Of a DNA stretch of 64,000 nucleotides, positions 1 to 9,392 are shown in pieces. Made by a program: the position numbers and the translations under genes. The notes below the pieces were generated by a model. That model was not told the DNA's origin. It ran no database searches and saw only the letters and a list, made by a program, of their open reading frames with translations. Source of the DNA: Takifugu bimaculatus (lineage: Eukaryota; Chordata; Actinopteri; Tetraodontiformes; Tetraodontidae); assembly GCA_004026145.2 (NCBI GenBank), contig CP034985.2, positions 12,599,424 through 12,663,423 on the forward strand, given 5' to 3'. Positions within the stretch are counted from its first letter, which is position 1. Each line of letters opens with the position of its first letter.

Positions 1-1120
1 AAGTAAAGTGCGTGACACAAAAATTAGCATTCCTTTCTAAATCCGCACCTTCAGCTCAGGTTCGGCTGTTGGGCGTCTTCAGCCTGCCTTGAATTTGTCT
101 TCAAATTTCTATAATTTATGATATTTCACTCGAAACCATCATAATGAGGAAATAACCTATAAATAAAAGGCCAATACTTGCTTGGTTTAAAGGTTTTTTG
201 TCCTCAACCTGTAAAAGCCTAGTGAGAGAATTATTTCTTCAAGGACATCTTCAAAACAAACCCATCCCTCCTCTCTTGTAAGTCAGAACAGAGTTAAAGA
301 GCATCAGAATGTCATCCTTGTGGTATTAAAATCGGTTGCGACCTGTGACTGGATGAGGTGATACAGGTGGAGGCTGGTCACCAAAATACAGCTCTTAAAT
401 ACATCAATTCTCCACAAGCCCGTTGCTTCTTTAAAAGGTTCAATCAATATTTTGCACCAAAATCTACGTATTTGTTCTGTTAGTATGATTCAATGCTGGA
501 TGTATTAGAAAGTTGCTATTGTCTCTCAAGCTAAGGTCAATAATATAAAACTGTGCACTGGTTTTATAATCAAGGTCCCAGAGGCTGATTTGTCTTGACC
601 TTGGTCATCTTAAACTGCTGCCACGGCACCGTCGTAGGTTGACTATGTTATTACAGCATCCCAATAGCTGTTTTCAAAAAGCTCCAGAAAATATGAGTTT
701 TTTATTCCAACATGGAGGTCAGAGATTGTTTCCAAGGCTGCCACTTTGGTCCTCTCTGCTCTCCCCTGGAGCTGCTGATTGCTTCTCGACGGCTTTTTCT
801 CTTTCTTTTTCCTCCCTGTTAGCCGACCTGACTGACAAATCAATGCCTCTGTATGTGGAGACAGGCTCACGCGCTCACTGTGAGAGTTGAGTGGTTTTTT
901 TTGCCCATGTAACTGACAGAAGGAGACGCACAAACGCACCATGTGGAGTTTTAGCCACCAGATGAGCCACGGTTGGTTGGGAGAATGGAAGGAGAACTTT
1001 ACAGAGTTGCTTGTTGGGCTCAGTGTGCACAAATAAAGTGCATTATTCAGCTTCGGCAATGTTTAGCATTGCTAATATTCTCCCATTTAGCTTGCTGAGC
1101 CTGAAAACGACTCTAGCAGT

Positions 1121-1140
1121 GAGAGAGAGGGAGAGAGAGA

Positions 1141-1201
<61 letters not shown>
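1121..1201. repeat. (GA)n microsatellite
   Basis: This is an 81-base GA dinucleotide tract with two GGGA interruptions near its 5' end. It is homopurine on the + strand. It produces spurious Arg-Glu and Leu-Ser reading frames on the two strands. Confidence 0.97.
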
Positions 1202-1205
<4 letters not shown>

Positions 1206-1335
1206 CATGGGGGTGATTTGGCCTTCTCAACCACATTTCCTCCTCGTGCTACGCTCCAAAACATCTCACCTGCAGCCTCAGCGTTTTCCTCCATGCAGCC
1301 AAGTGATGGTGCATTTCTCAGACCACAGGGCTGCG

Positions 1336-1372
1336 CCCCCCCCCCACCCCCCAACCCCCCCCAACCCCCCCA
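1336..1372. repeat. C-rich tract
   Basis: Four or more runs of five to ten C are separated by single A or AA. The complementary strand therefore has G-runs spaced closely enough for a possible G-quadruplex. Confidence 0.85.
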
Positions 1373-1539
1373 GCCCTTTGAGAAACTGAGGTGTCAGAAC
1401 AGGTATGTCATGCTTGGATACCCTTTTTAATCTTTCTCTCTCCCCCAAGAGGCTTCCAGGCTGCTGACATGTTGTCGACTTTCAGCTTTGCACAGACTCC
1501 AGTTTTCTCCTCCTTTTGATTATGGCCCAGCAGCCTCTC

Positions 1540-1598
1540 AAAACACACATAAGCATGCACACACGCACGCACAGACACACACAAGCACGCGTACACCC
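1540..1598. repeat. imperfect CA-rich tract
   Basis: This is a degenerate (CA)n tract interrupted by GC, TG and AG steps. It is typical intronic microsatellite decay. Confidence 0.75.
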
Positions 1599-2057
1599 CA
1601 CCATGTTTGTTCTTGCTATCACTGTTTAAATATACGCAGTGTTGCTTTACAGCATGCTGGTATTTTTTTTTTTTTTATACATTAAACAAAAAAGCAATTA
1701 AACCCACCAGCCACCATTCATGCGTGGGAGCAGTCAGGGACAGGAGGAATTAGCATGATGATTTAATTTTCTGCACACTGAACAGCGTTTGTGCGCTTCA
1801 GTCTGAGCTGGCAGTCTCTTGACTGTCTCCCCACGGGTGATAAATACAGCTGTGATGGGGCGTTTGGGCGCGTGCGCGTCTCCCACCGATGAAATCGATA
1901 CGCGGCCACGTTGCCACTTTGATCAGCTGCTCTATGAACACATGTCCTCGCTCAAGCGGCGCGTGAGGAAAGTAGCGGGATGCGGCTCATCGGCCGACCT
2001 GCTGCCACCTCCCGTTAGCTGATTCCTGAACGTTGTCCTCTTCTGTCTCCCCCGCAG

Positions 2058-2261
2058 AGGCGTCCATCCTGTCGTACGACGGCAGCATGTATATGAAGGT
2101 GGTGATCCCCACCGTGGTGCACACGGAGGCCGAGGACGTCTCACTTCGCTTCATGTCTCAGCGGGCGTTTGGCCTCCTGATGGCCGCCACGTCCCGCCAG
2201 TCTGCCGACACGCTCAGGCTGGAGCTGGACAGCGGACGGGTCAAGTTGACGGTCAACCTAG
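2058..2261 (+). CDS. nrxn3: alpha-neurexin exon, first part of LNS4
   Basis: This 204-nt exon encodes the N-terminal half of the fourth laminin-neurexin-sex-hormone-binding-globulin (LNS/LamG) domain of alpha-neurexin, a presynaptic adhesion receptor. The translation begins EASILSYDGSMYMK, continues with HTEAEDVSLRFMSQRA and ends RLELDSGRVKLTVNL, the strands of a LamG beta-sandwich. The acceptor is ccccgcag at 2050-2057 and the donor is gtatcg from 2262. The exon starts with two bases (AG) of a split Glu codon and ends with the first base of a split Asp codon. Frame, length and sequence all match vertebrate neurexins as I recall them; SMYMK and the VVIP stretch look closer to NRXN3 than to NRXN1. 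Reading into the intron gives a stop (TGA) at 2270-2272, so retention would truncate the protein. Confidence 0.96.
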
Positions 2262-3612
2262 GTATCGTATGAGCCGTCCCTGGAGGCTTCCCTCCACACA
2301 CACACACAGGCCCACACAGACATACATATACAAAAGGAGTTTGTCTCGTAGTTGCATGATTGTTTCTGACTTGCCTGGACTGCCTTGATGCTTCCGTGTC
2401 TGTAGACTTTTAGAACCATCAGTCTAACACTTGGCAGAGTTGTCACGCATCTTTTGAACCCAACCATCCATCATTTTGATTTCCGATGGACTTAAATAGA
2501 TGGCCCCGTCCTCCTCCCAACACTCGTTTAGGTTAGTTCTCGCCATCTATTCAGACATGCAGGTGAGTCACAGGGACTAGCGCGGGATGCATTCTTACTA
2601 TGTCCGTCTGTTCTTGCATTTTTATGATTTCTTTATTTTTTCCCCCCCTCATTTAGCAGGTCCATGTTTCGCTCAGCCCATTTAGCTCTCGGTCTAGCTG
2701 GCATCTCCCATGCCTTGTTCAAAGATGGCACTCACCCCCTTCAAAGGCCCCTGAGCCTGCGGCCCGTTTGGCAAACAGCCCGATGTCACAGGACCCAACG
2801 CGCCTGCAGATGGTGGCACAAGCGCAGCGTTTGAGCGGAGCTCAGGCCTCGTTTAACTTCATTCAGGCACTTTTTTAAAGGCAGGACGCAGTTTGCTCAT
2901 GCTCGCATGCAGCATCTGCAGGGGTTTCTCTCAGAGCCAGGGAGTGTAATCACCCTCTAGGATGAAAGAAATGTGACCAAGTCCACCAGTCTGTGATGGG
3001 GGGGCACTTTAGTCTGTACGGTGTTGGCACCAAGTGGCTCGAGGCTGTTTGTTCCCACTTTTCTGTTGCGGTTGACGGCACATGACCAATCTGGTCACAT
3101 GGATTTCAACCTTCAGCCAAATGTTAGATGGGCAATTTAATAGGAAAAGCAGCTATAAGGCCAAAAAGTGTCCCTTTTTCCTGGGATTGTAGTGGGCTAG
3201 ACTGTTGTAGCCGTAGGAGCTGGGTTGAAGATCGATGTGGCCATGTGCAAGCGACCATTTTGAAAAACAACTGTTCATTTAACATGAGAATTCACATTAG
3301 AGTGTTTCCTGCTCCTAAGATGATGCTTTAATATAATTTTAAACTAAAGATGGTTTAAATTTGACATTATTTGATCTCTGCAGTGCGATATTATGCCATT
3401 GAAAAGGGAATTAAAAGATTGGACGGGGATTAAATTGGATTTGCTGTTATCAGTGTAGCCTGATTGACTGTCAGTAGCCGACCGGGCCCGAAATGGCCGC
3501 TTGGGGTCATGTGACCGTCCCCGGAAGGTGGCGTTTTTGATCTTGGATGTCTGCAGCTGTAACCTTGAAGGATGCGATTTCATCTGTCACTTATTCTCCC
3601 CTCCCCATCTAG
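2262..3612 (+). other. nrxn3: nrxn3 intron before the SS3 microexon
   Basis: This intron of about 1.35 kb has a gtatcg donor and a tctag acceptor (non-C before AG) directly in front of the 27-nt exon. A short CA run lies at about 2296-2310 and a C6 run within ttttccccccctc at 2638-2650. I see no other structured element. Confidence 0.9.
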
Positions 3613-3639
3613 ACTGTGTCAGGATAAACTGTAACACCA
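3613..3639 (+). CDS. nrxn3: alpha-neurexin SS3 alternative microexon (27 nt)
   Basis: This 27-nt cassette encodes the core of D-C-V-R-I-N-C-N-T-S, with the first Asp and last Ser codons completed by the flanking exons. The acceptor is the tag at 3610-3612 and the donor a strong gtaagt at 3640. In vertebrate neurexins this position, inside LNS4, is alternative splice site 3. Skipping keeps frame: the flanking exons then join as N-L-G-K-G-P. NRXN1 and NRXN3 have DCIRINCNSS here, while NRXN2 as I recall has DCLRVGC, which argues against nrxn2. Inclusion adds two cysteines and completes an N-T-S glycosylation sequon. Identity is firm; its alternative use is inferred from the family and the weaker acceptor. 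Confidence 0.93.
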
Positions 3640-4458
3640 GTAAGTCTATTTCTTCTTCTGTGTTTGATTACTGCCTGTGTGCCTGATGTAAATGCAGAGA
3701 TACCAGAATGCAGGAGACTGATAAGAGGATTTTTTTTTTCTCTCAGATAAAAGCTAATAAGTAATAGCCAGGAACCAAAGTTATGCAAATCTGACTTAAT
3801 ATACTCTATATATTAGAGGTCCCTTTTTTCCGCCAAATTAATTCAGGCAGTTCTTAATCTTGTCCTTTAGCCTCTCGCTGAACTGAAATTTATATAATTG
3901 TAGTGGTTAAAACAATAAAGTATGTTACAATTCAACACACCAGTTTTCTTTTGAAGTCGCCTCAATAAGTAGCATTTAATGTAATTAAATTACACTAATT
4001 GGGAGCAAATGTGGCTCAAGTCCAGGTCAATATATGTAATGATGCATTCAGTCCTCACCTAATCCGCTGTGAAACAGTGATAAACGAATGTCCCTTAGAC
4101 ATGAAAATGTCATTGGAATCCCTCAGATTTGCTTCGTTACTTGGCATTTAAGTCTTTACGAGCAGCTTTAACCGATGTTCAGCAGGCCTGGGGCTCCCTC
4201 TAGTGGCTGCTGGGAAGAATGCAGGCAATCTAAAAAAGCCTCCAATTTATTTCCTCTGGTTTTATACTCACACAACAAGAGCTAATAAATGTTTTTCTTA
4301 AAATTGGTATTCGACAACACAGATTTTACTGCAACATTTTGTTCAACTCTGACAGTTTAAAGGGAATCCATCTCTTGCTGGTTAGTTGTTGAGGGTCTTT
4401 TTCTCTTGATGTTGCTTCTCCTCCCTTCGCCCTTTCACTAACTAACCTTCATCTTCAG
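3640..4458 (+). other. nrxn3: nrxn3 intron after the SS3 microexon
   Basis: This 819-nt, AT-rich intron lies downstream of SS3. It contains a T/C run at about 3731-3743 and a CTCF-core-like site on the - strand at 4193-4206, listed separately. The acceptor is atcttcag. I see no open frame of interest. Confidence 0.9.
4193..4206 (-). promoter_or_regulatory. CTCF-core-like site, - strand
   Basis: Read on the - strand this is CCACTAGAGGGAGC. It matches the CTCF core consensus CCASYAGRKGGCRS at 13 of 14 positions; the mismatch is A where C is expected. Only the motif is seen, and binding is inference. Motifs of this kind also occur inside dispersed repeats. Confidence 0.4.
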
Positions 4459-4578
4459 GCAAAGGCCCTGAGGTTCTCTATGCTGGACAAAAGCTCAACG
4501 ACAACGAGTGGCACTCGGTACGAGTGTCCCGTCGGGGTAAAAACTTCAAACTCATTGTGGATGACGACATGGCTGAAG
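4459..4578 (+). CDS. nrxn3: alpha-neurexin exon, middle of LNS4
   Basis: This 120-nt exon reads KGPEVLYAGQKLNDNEWHSV, then RVSRRGKNFKLIVDDDMAEG across the 3' junction. It is the central beta-strands of LNS4 with the highly conserved LNDNEWH signature. The acceptor is atcttcag, the donor gtagac, and both ends are phase 1. LYAGQKL and VDDD-AEG are what I recall for NRXN3 (NRXN1 has LFAGYNL and VDDQQAMTG). Compared with mammals the exon has substitutions on one face: Ser for Thr after NEWH, Ser for Val in RVVRR, Asn-Phe for Ser-Leu, and Ile for Thr. This half of LNS4 is therefore somewhat diverged while the framework is kept. Confidence 0.95.
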
Positions 4579-4762
4579 GTAGACCCGTACTCCATTTTTA
4601 ATCATTTTCAAGAGCTATTTTTGGAATATCTGCTTTGAGTTGGGTGTGATTTTTGGTCCTGTCGGCCCTGATTTGTTGAAAGTTGACCAGTTCTATTTCC
4701 AGGTTGCACCGTCTGTCTCTGTGTCACTACCGTCTAATCCTCTTCCTCCTCCACCGCCTCAG

Positions 4763-4875
4763 GTCAGATGGCCGGCGACCACACCCGCCTGGAGTTCAAC
4801 AACGTGGAGACGGGCATTTTGACTGAGAGGCGCTTCGTCTCGTCCGCTCCCTCCTCCTTCATCGGGCATCTTCAG
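4763..4875 (+). CDS. nrxn3: alpha-neurexin exon, end of LNS4
   Basis: This 113-nt exon reads QMAGDHTRLEFNNVETGI, then LTERRFVSSAPSSFIGHLQ. It is the C-terminal part of LNS4, with the GDHTRLEF-NxETGI-TE-R signature shared by all vertebrate neurexins. The acceptor is the cag ending at 4762; the next cag, three bases into the exon, would break the frame. The exon starts at phase 1, ends on a complete codon, and has a gtgaca donor. Upstream lies a 184-nt intron whose 3' part is a long pyrimidine tract (CTCCACCGCCTC). Confidence 0.95.
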
Positions 4876-5014
4876 GTGACACATTTGAAACTGATGTTGT
4901 GGGTTTAAACACCCAGAGCAGCATCATCCTGGGCGTCAGTCGCAGCTCTCTCGACACCCTCATGTAGACCCCTTTAGTTCAGACCGGCATCCGTCCCGTC
5001 TTCTGCTCCCACAG

Positions 5015-5283
5015 AGCCTCAAGTTCAACGGCATGCAGTACATCGACATGTGCAAGAACGGGGACATCGACTTCTGCGAGCTGAACGCCCGCTTCGGCAT
5101 GCGCTTCATCATCGCCGACCCCGTGACCTTCAAGACGAAGGGCAGCTACCTGGGCTTGGCCACCCTGCAGGCCTACACCACCATGCACCTGTTCTTTCAG
5201 TTCAAAACCACGTCGCCCGACGGCTTCCTCTTCTTCAACAGCGGAGACGGCAACGACTTCATCGCGGTGGAGCTGGTGAAAGG
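5015..5283 (+). CDS. nrxn3: alpha-neurexin exon, LNS4-LNS5 junction and first half of LNS5
   Basis: This 269-nt exon begins SLKFNGMQYIDMCKNGDIDF, the LNS4 C-terminal loop with its paired cysteines. It then enters LNS5 with ADPVTFKTKGSYLGLATLQA, LFFQFKTTSPDGFLFFNSGD and GNDFIAVELVKG. The acceptor is cccacag, the donor gtgagc. It starts at phase 0 and leaves two bases of a Gly codon at the 3' end. The pieces TSPDGF-xFNSGDGNDFIAVELVKG are the form I associate with NRXN3; NRXN1 has LDGLILYNSGDGNDFIVVELVKG. The exon is GC-rich with many C-ending codons, unlike the AT-rich introns around the cluster. Intron retention would meet TGA at once (5285-5287). Confidence 0.96.
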
Positions 5284-5356
5284 GTGAGCAGACGACGCCG
5301 GCGAGGTCTCATGGCGGCAGAGTTCCTCTCCCGTGAGTCACATTGTGCTTTTCCAG

Positions 5357-5547
5357 GTTCATCCACTACGTGTTTGACCTGGGGAACGGGCCGAGCCTGT
5401 TGAAGGGGAACAGCGACAACCCGCTCAACGACAACCAGTGGCACAACGTGGTTATCACGAGGGACGCCTCCAACACACACACGCTGAAGGTGGACACAAA
5501 GTCTGTCACGCAGAATGTCAACGGCGCCAAGAACCTGGATCTGAAAG
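5357..5547 (+). CDS. nrxn3: alpha-neurexin exon, middle of LNS5
   Basis: This 191-nt exon follows a 73-nt intron. It reads FIHYVFDLGNGPSLLKGNSD, then NPLNDNQWHNVVITRDASNT, then HTLKVDTKSVTQNVNGAKNL and DLKG. The LNDNQWHNV signature and the HYVFDLGNG strand define LNS5. VITRD-SNTH-LKVDTK and NGAKNLDLKG fit NRXN3 better than NRXN1 (MISRDTSNLHTVKIDTK, AGARNLDLK). The acceptor is cttttccag and the donor gtaccg. It begins with the third base of the split Gly codon and ends with the first base of the next. Retention of the following intron would add TVACFV and then stop at 5568-5570. Confidence 0.96.
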
Positions 5548-5734
5548 GTACCGTCGCCTGCTTCGTTTGAACCTGATGATGCAGAAATTAAGAGGTTATT
5601 TCTTGTAGGTAGCCATGGCAACAGGAGGGGACGCTCGGTGTTTTAGGACAAAACACCCGGACTCTGAATATCCCCCTCACCTCTGTTTTTAGTAACGAAA
5701 TCCCACCCCTCATTAGCATCTTCTCTCCCTTCAG

Positions 5735-5908
5735 GTGATCTGTTCGTCGGGGGTTTGGGACCCAACATGTACCAGAACCTCCCGAAGCTTGTGGTGTCCC
5801 GGGAGGGCTTCCAGGGCTGCTTGGCCTCGGTTGACCTGAATGGCCGCCTGCCAGACCTCATCAACGATGCCCTTTTCCGCAGCGGGCAGATTGAGCGCGG
5901 CTGTGAAG
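5735..5908 (+). CDS. nrxn3: alpha-neurexin exon, end of LNS5
   Basis: This 174-nt exon reads GDLFVGGLGPNMYQNLPKLV, then VSREGFQGCLASVDLNGRLP, then DLINDALFRSGQIERGCEG. This is the C-terminal LNS5 segment with the GFQGCLASVDLNGRLPD block, nearly invariant in neurexins, and the final cysteine that disulfide-links the LamG fold. DALxRSGQIERGCEG matches NRXN3; NRXN2 as I recall has DALHRIGQVERGCDG. The acceptor is cccttcag, the donor gtagag, and both ends are phase 1. It is the last member of the tight exon cluster. Confidence 0.96.
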
Positions 5909-6118
5909 GTAGAGTTGGCCCCCAGCGTGCCGGACCCCTGACCTGCTGTGGGAGATTTATTTGTCTAATTAGCAGGTTTCTCAGTGTCCCTCACAGCCAG
6001 AGACTCTTAATCCTTCTTATTTCCGTTCTTTTTTCTGTGAGTGTCAAATCCTGACAGATTAGAATATTATATATTGGGTTTTTATGTGCCAACACTTTTC
6101 CAATGGAAGTCATCATAT

Positions 6119-6375
6119 AAACACCCTAACCCTAACGCCTCGGCAGTAATGGATAATTTTATTACACATCCTTGTATTTCTATCTTTGTGGGGACTTTCA
6201 TAGACATAACACATTACCTAACTCCCATCCTATCTAACCCCTTAACCCTGACCTAAATCTAACTCCAACATATACCTTAAAATCATGTTTTAACCCTCAA
6301 ACAATCCTTTAAAATTGTGGGGACCAGCTAAAATGGCCTCACTTTTCCATAATTTCCTTACTTTGCAAGTAGAAT
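6119..6375. repeat. degenerate dispersed repeat with CCCTAA-like units, copy 1
   Basis: This segment has a CCCTAACCCTAA start, then TCTATCTTTGTGGGGACTTT, then many TAACCC/CTAACC-like units, and ends with GTGGGGACCAGC and AAATGGCCTCAC. The same order of blocks occurs at 34307-34531; the two copies share the 14-mer GGACTTTCATAGAC (6192-6205 and 34330-34343). From memory this unit is common in teleost introns. I do not know its transposon class and see no terminal repeats or coding capacity. Confidence 0.75.
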
Positions 6376-7485
6376 GAGCAGTTTGTAGCAAATATAAGGA
6401 CACTCTGACGCAAACATATAAATCTCTTTAATTCGGCTCCTTGCTGTCAAATCAAAATCCATCACCCATGTGCCACTTTTACAAGCTTTGCAAACACTAA
6501 CGACGCTGCTCCCTCACTAACTGACTCTTTTTTCCCCTCTCGATCTGCTCTGCTGTGGTTTCATGTTTTCTTTCTGCGCTAACAAAGTTGGTTTCACCAA
6601 AGCCGACCTGCAAGGTAGACGGATCCGCTCGGTCTCTCCAGGGGCCTTTCCCGCCTGAAAGTCAGCTATGTGCAATGCATTGTGGGTGTCACCATGGCAG
6701 CCGTGTCCGTGGACTGTGCTTGCTCTCTGGAAAGACAAACAGTGACACGATACAGGCAGAAGGACAAATGGTCCAAAATTAGAGGGCAGATATCAATTTA
6801 GATTTAATTACAATCTAGAGCCACACATAACTGGAATAAATACAAATACATAGTCTGATTGCAAAGCAAAGAGGACTAACAGGGATCCATTAGCTTCAGG
6901 GATGAGTGACAGTACAAAGGAAAGGTGGGCGGTTGTTCTGTCCACATCTCAAGAGGGTTTTAAGCCACTTCTACGTGCTGCTAATGTCCCCTTCTCATAG
7001 ATCTCATAGCCTCAATCATAAACGGGTGTTTCTCCCCTCGGAGTGCTTTCAGACAGCGAGCAACATTCTGCTGCAACACTCAGCGTGGCAAAAAAGCACC
7101 ATTGCTCAGGCTGACAAATGAGCTGGCTGTGTGTATGGCAACAGGAGACGCCGACAACACCGGCGCGGCGCAATAACTTTGTGTGTTCACATGGGACGCC
7201 TGGTAGACCCCCCTTACATTACACAGTAAATGCACTTTCAGCTGGCAAACTCGCTCTCTTTGTTTTGTATCTCGCTCGGCAGCCGCTTGTTTGCATTCAT
7301 CCACCCACCTTTCTTTTTTTTTTAAAGTTTATTTCCTACACAAGTGTTACATGCAGCCGTTGCCCATCGAAAGGGTTTCGGATTTTTTTTTGTCCAGACT
7401 CCGATGGGGAGTTTGTTTATCTGGTCATCTCTGTCGTCTCTGTCCTTATCTGCATTCCCTCTCAGCAGGTGTATTCAAAGCTAAG

Positions 7486-7487
<2 letters not shown>

Positions 7488-7540
<53 letters not shown>
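7488..7540. repeat. (GT)n microsatellite
   Basis: This is an uninterrupted GT dinucleotide tract of 53 bases. Confidence 0.97.
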
Positions 7541-7541
<1 letters not shown>

Positions 7542-8194
7542 CGGAGCAGCCTTTCAAACACACTCCTTTGAATACTCCCCTTAAGTGGTGTCCGATGTGC
7601 CTCCTGAGGGATCCCGTTCTGGCGTGCGCCTGTTTCACGTTAGCATCCCTTGTTTTTTAAGCACAAAAAAGGTTTTTAGGAGTAAAAATACCTTGAAACA
7701 CGTTCAAGGCATTTTGAATGCTAAACAGGATTATTTTGTTTAAGTTTCTGTGCGTCTGGTCCTGACTGGTGTCGGAGGGAATGCAGCGTTCTAAGTTTTG
7801 CTCTGATAAAACTTGTTGGGAATCTACTGGTTGGAATGTAAAAGACAAAAGTGCATGCAAGTGTCTCCTGACACACATCCGGGCCCACTGAAGGGAGGCT
7901 GACGGTGCCACCACAGAAGTCCAGATGGACTCCACTTCATCTGACGTCTCACCTGCAGAGTAGATAAAAACATCCGTACAAGTGAGGACGCAGAATTCCC
8001 GCCACACACAGAGTGATGTTAAACTCTTCTGTCCGGATCAAGCTTCTGCTGGTGGCGCTGTTTCCTCCCACAGGGGGTGTCTGTGTCTGTGTCTGTGGTG
8101 CTCTTCTTCTGCATGAATCTGCCGTTGTTTAAGGCCCAGGAAGTCCCTTTTAGTCATAGCATCCTGCCGTCTCCTGTCTCCCACCTTCACGCAG

Positions 8195-8314
8195 GTCCAA
8201 GTACGACCTGCCAGGAGGACTCGTGTGCCAACATGGGCGTGTGCATCCAGCAGTGGGAGAACTTCACATGTGACTGCTCCATGACGTCCTACACCGGGAC
8301 GCACTGCAACGACC
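8195..8314 (+). CDS. nrxn3: alpha-neurexin exon, EGF-like repeat C
   Basis: This 120-nt exon encodes one complete EGF-like repeat: GPSTTCQEDSCANMGVCIQQ, then WENFTCDCSMTSYTGTHCND. The six cysteines (TTC, DSC, GVC, FTC, CDC, THC) have standard EGF spacing. It sits between LNS5 and LNS6 and exists only in alpha-neurexin. The acceptor is cacgcag; the donor is a strong gtgagt at 8315. It ends with C, the first base of a Pro codon (ND-P) completed by the next exon, which is outside this window. W-E-N-F-T creates an N-F-T sequon next to the fourth cysteine, where the mammalian form I recall has Gly. Reading through the donor adds REYCQLPPS and stops at 8343. Confidence 0.97.
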
Positions 8315-9378
8315 GTGAGTACTGCCAACTTCCTCCCTCGTAATGGACAACCCACCTATTTCTTTCTTTTTTAAGTGCACACTTTGAAAGGCATAAACAG
8401 GCACCTGTTATTCTAGTTGCATTGTGGGATTTTTCCCAGTCACTTACACCAAAGCACAGACATCAGAGCAAATGTTTCCTATTACCCCTTTAAATGGCCC
8501 AGACATGTGCCATTCATGTGCCTACATGGAGCTGAGTATGAGCCCTCCACTGTTGCACTTCACCAGACACCCTGAAGATCCTGTTTTCCTGCTGAAACTT
8601 GTGATCCTAAATGTCCATTCTGTTCTGGGTGCTCCATTTCATCACGAAAATGAAACCGAGCTTAAATCGGCGTCTTGACGAGAGGATCTCTTATCCCGTC
8701 AATGGCAAGGGACCTCCTCAGTAAACAGTCTTTCATTGAACAGCTCCTCGTGGGGGCAAACTGCTGCTGCTAATGAGCTGGGGGCTGTTAGAGCTGCCCT
8801 GAGCGCTGCCATCATCCAGACCTGTGTGACGTCTCACCAAGCTGCTGCATATGGCTACATAACCCCTAAATCCCTTTTTTATCCGCTTTTATTCGCACCT
8901 TCTAGAGGAAATGTGATGCAGACAGTTTCCACCCACAGCCAATAATGTGCTCCATTTCTCACTCGCTGATGGGATGTGAGGGTTTATGTGTTAATTAGTG
9001 GTGAAAGGACTCCGTTACTTCACCTCCTGTGCTGACATGGTGGGAAGCCTTCATTGATTTCCCTTCAGCACAGTCATATTTCTTCATGAAATATAAGAGC
9101 TTTGCTTTATGTTGCTACTGAAGGTAGATGGCCACTGATATTGATTGGACTATTCAGGCTTGTAAGAGCATCCTGCAATGAGTGTTGGGCTTAATTAAAT
9201 TTGATGGGAAGTTGTTTCTTTTTTTATTGAGAGAGGGAGAGAGAGAGGGAAGGAGAGATTATAAATCTTTTTTCCAAAAATATGAACTCCAGGCTTTTTT
9301 TAAGGATGCAATACCTTCGTCCTTTGACGCGCACTTCTCAATGACGTCACCTGTCGCTGTGAGAGTTGCATCGCTCCG

Positions 9379-9392
9379 CCACTAGGTGGCAG
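9379..9392 (+). promoter_or_regulatory. CTCF-core-like site, + strand (perfect consensus)
   Basis: CCACTAGGTGGCAG matches the CTCF core consensus CCASYAGRKGGCRS at all 14 positions. The preceding 70 bases are relatively CpG-containing (gacgcgc, tgacgtcac, catcgctccg). The motif is seen; occupancy is inference. Confidence 0.5.

Larger units (their letters stand above)
1..2057 (+). other. nrxn3: nrxn3 intron, 3' part (upstream of the first visible exon)
   Basis: I see no coding exon here. The preceding neurexin exon (end of LNS3 and EGF-B) should end with a single G of a split Glu codon, and I could not find it. The stretch holds a GA microsatellite, a C-rich tract, an imperfect CA tract and a T14 run, all listed separately. 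The last 40 bases are pyrimidine-rich and end in a good acceptor (ccccgcag) at 2057. Reading frames in this stretch are low-complexity or have no recognisable family. Confidence 0.8.
5909..8194 (+). other. nrxn3: nrxn3 intron before the EGF-C exon
   Basis: This 2.29-kb intron has a gtagag donor and a cacgcag acceptor. It contains a degenerate telomere-like dispersed repeat (6119-6375) and a GT microsatellite (7488-7540), each listed separately. The long frames across 7118-7660 are low-complexity readings through the GT tract, not genes. I see nothing else coding. Confidence 0.9.

Noticed and set aside
6699..6720. REST/RE1-like word TGTCCGTGG
   Set aside because: Only one half of the RE1 motif matches; the other half (GTGCTGAA side) does not fit at canonical or alternative spacing.
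7118..7660. 180-codon frame across the GT microsatellite
   Set aside because: Its length depends on a Cys-Val low-complexity run; no domain, and it lies inside a defined neurexin intron.
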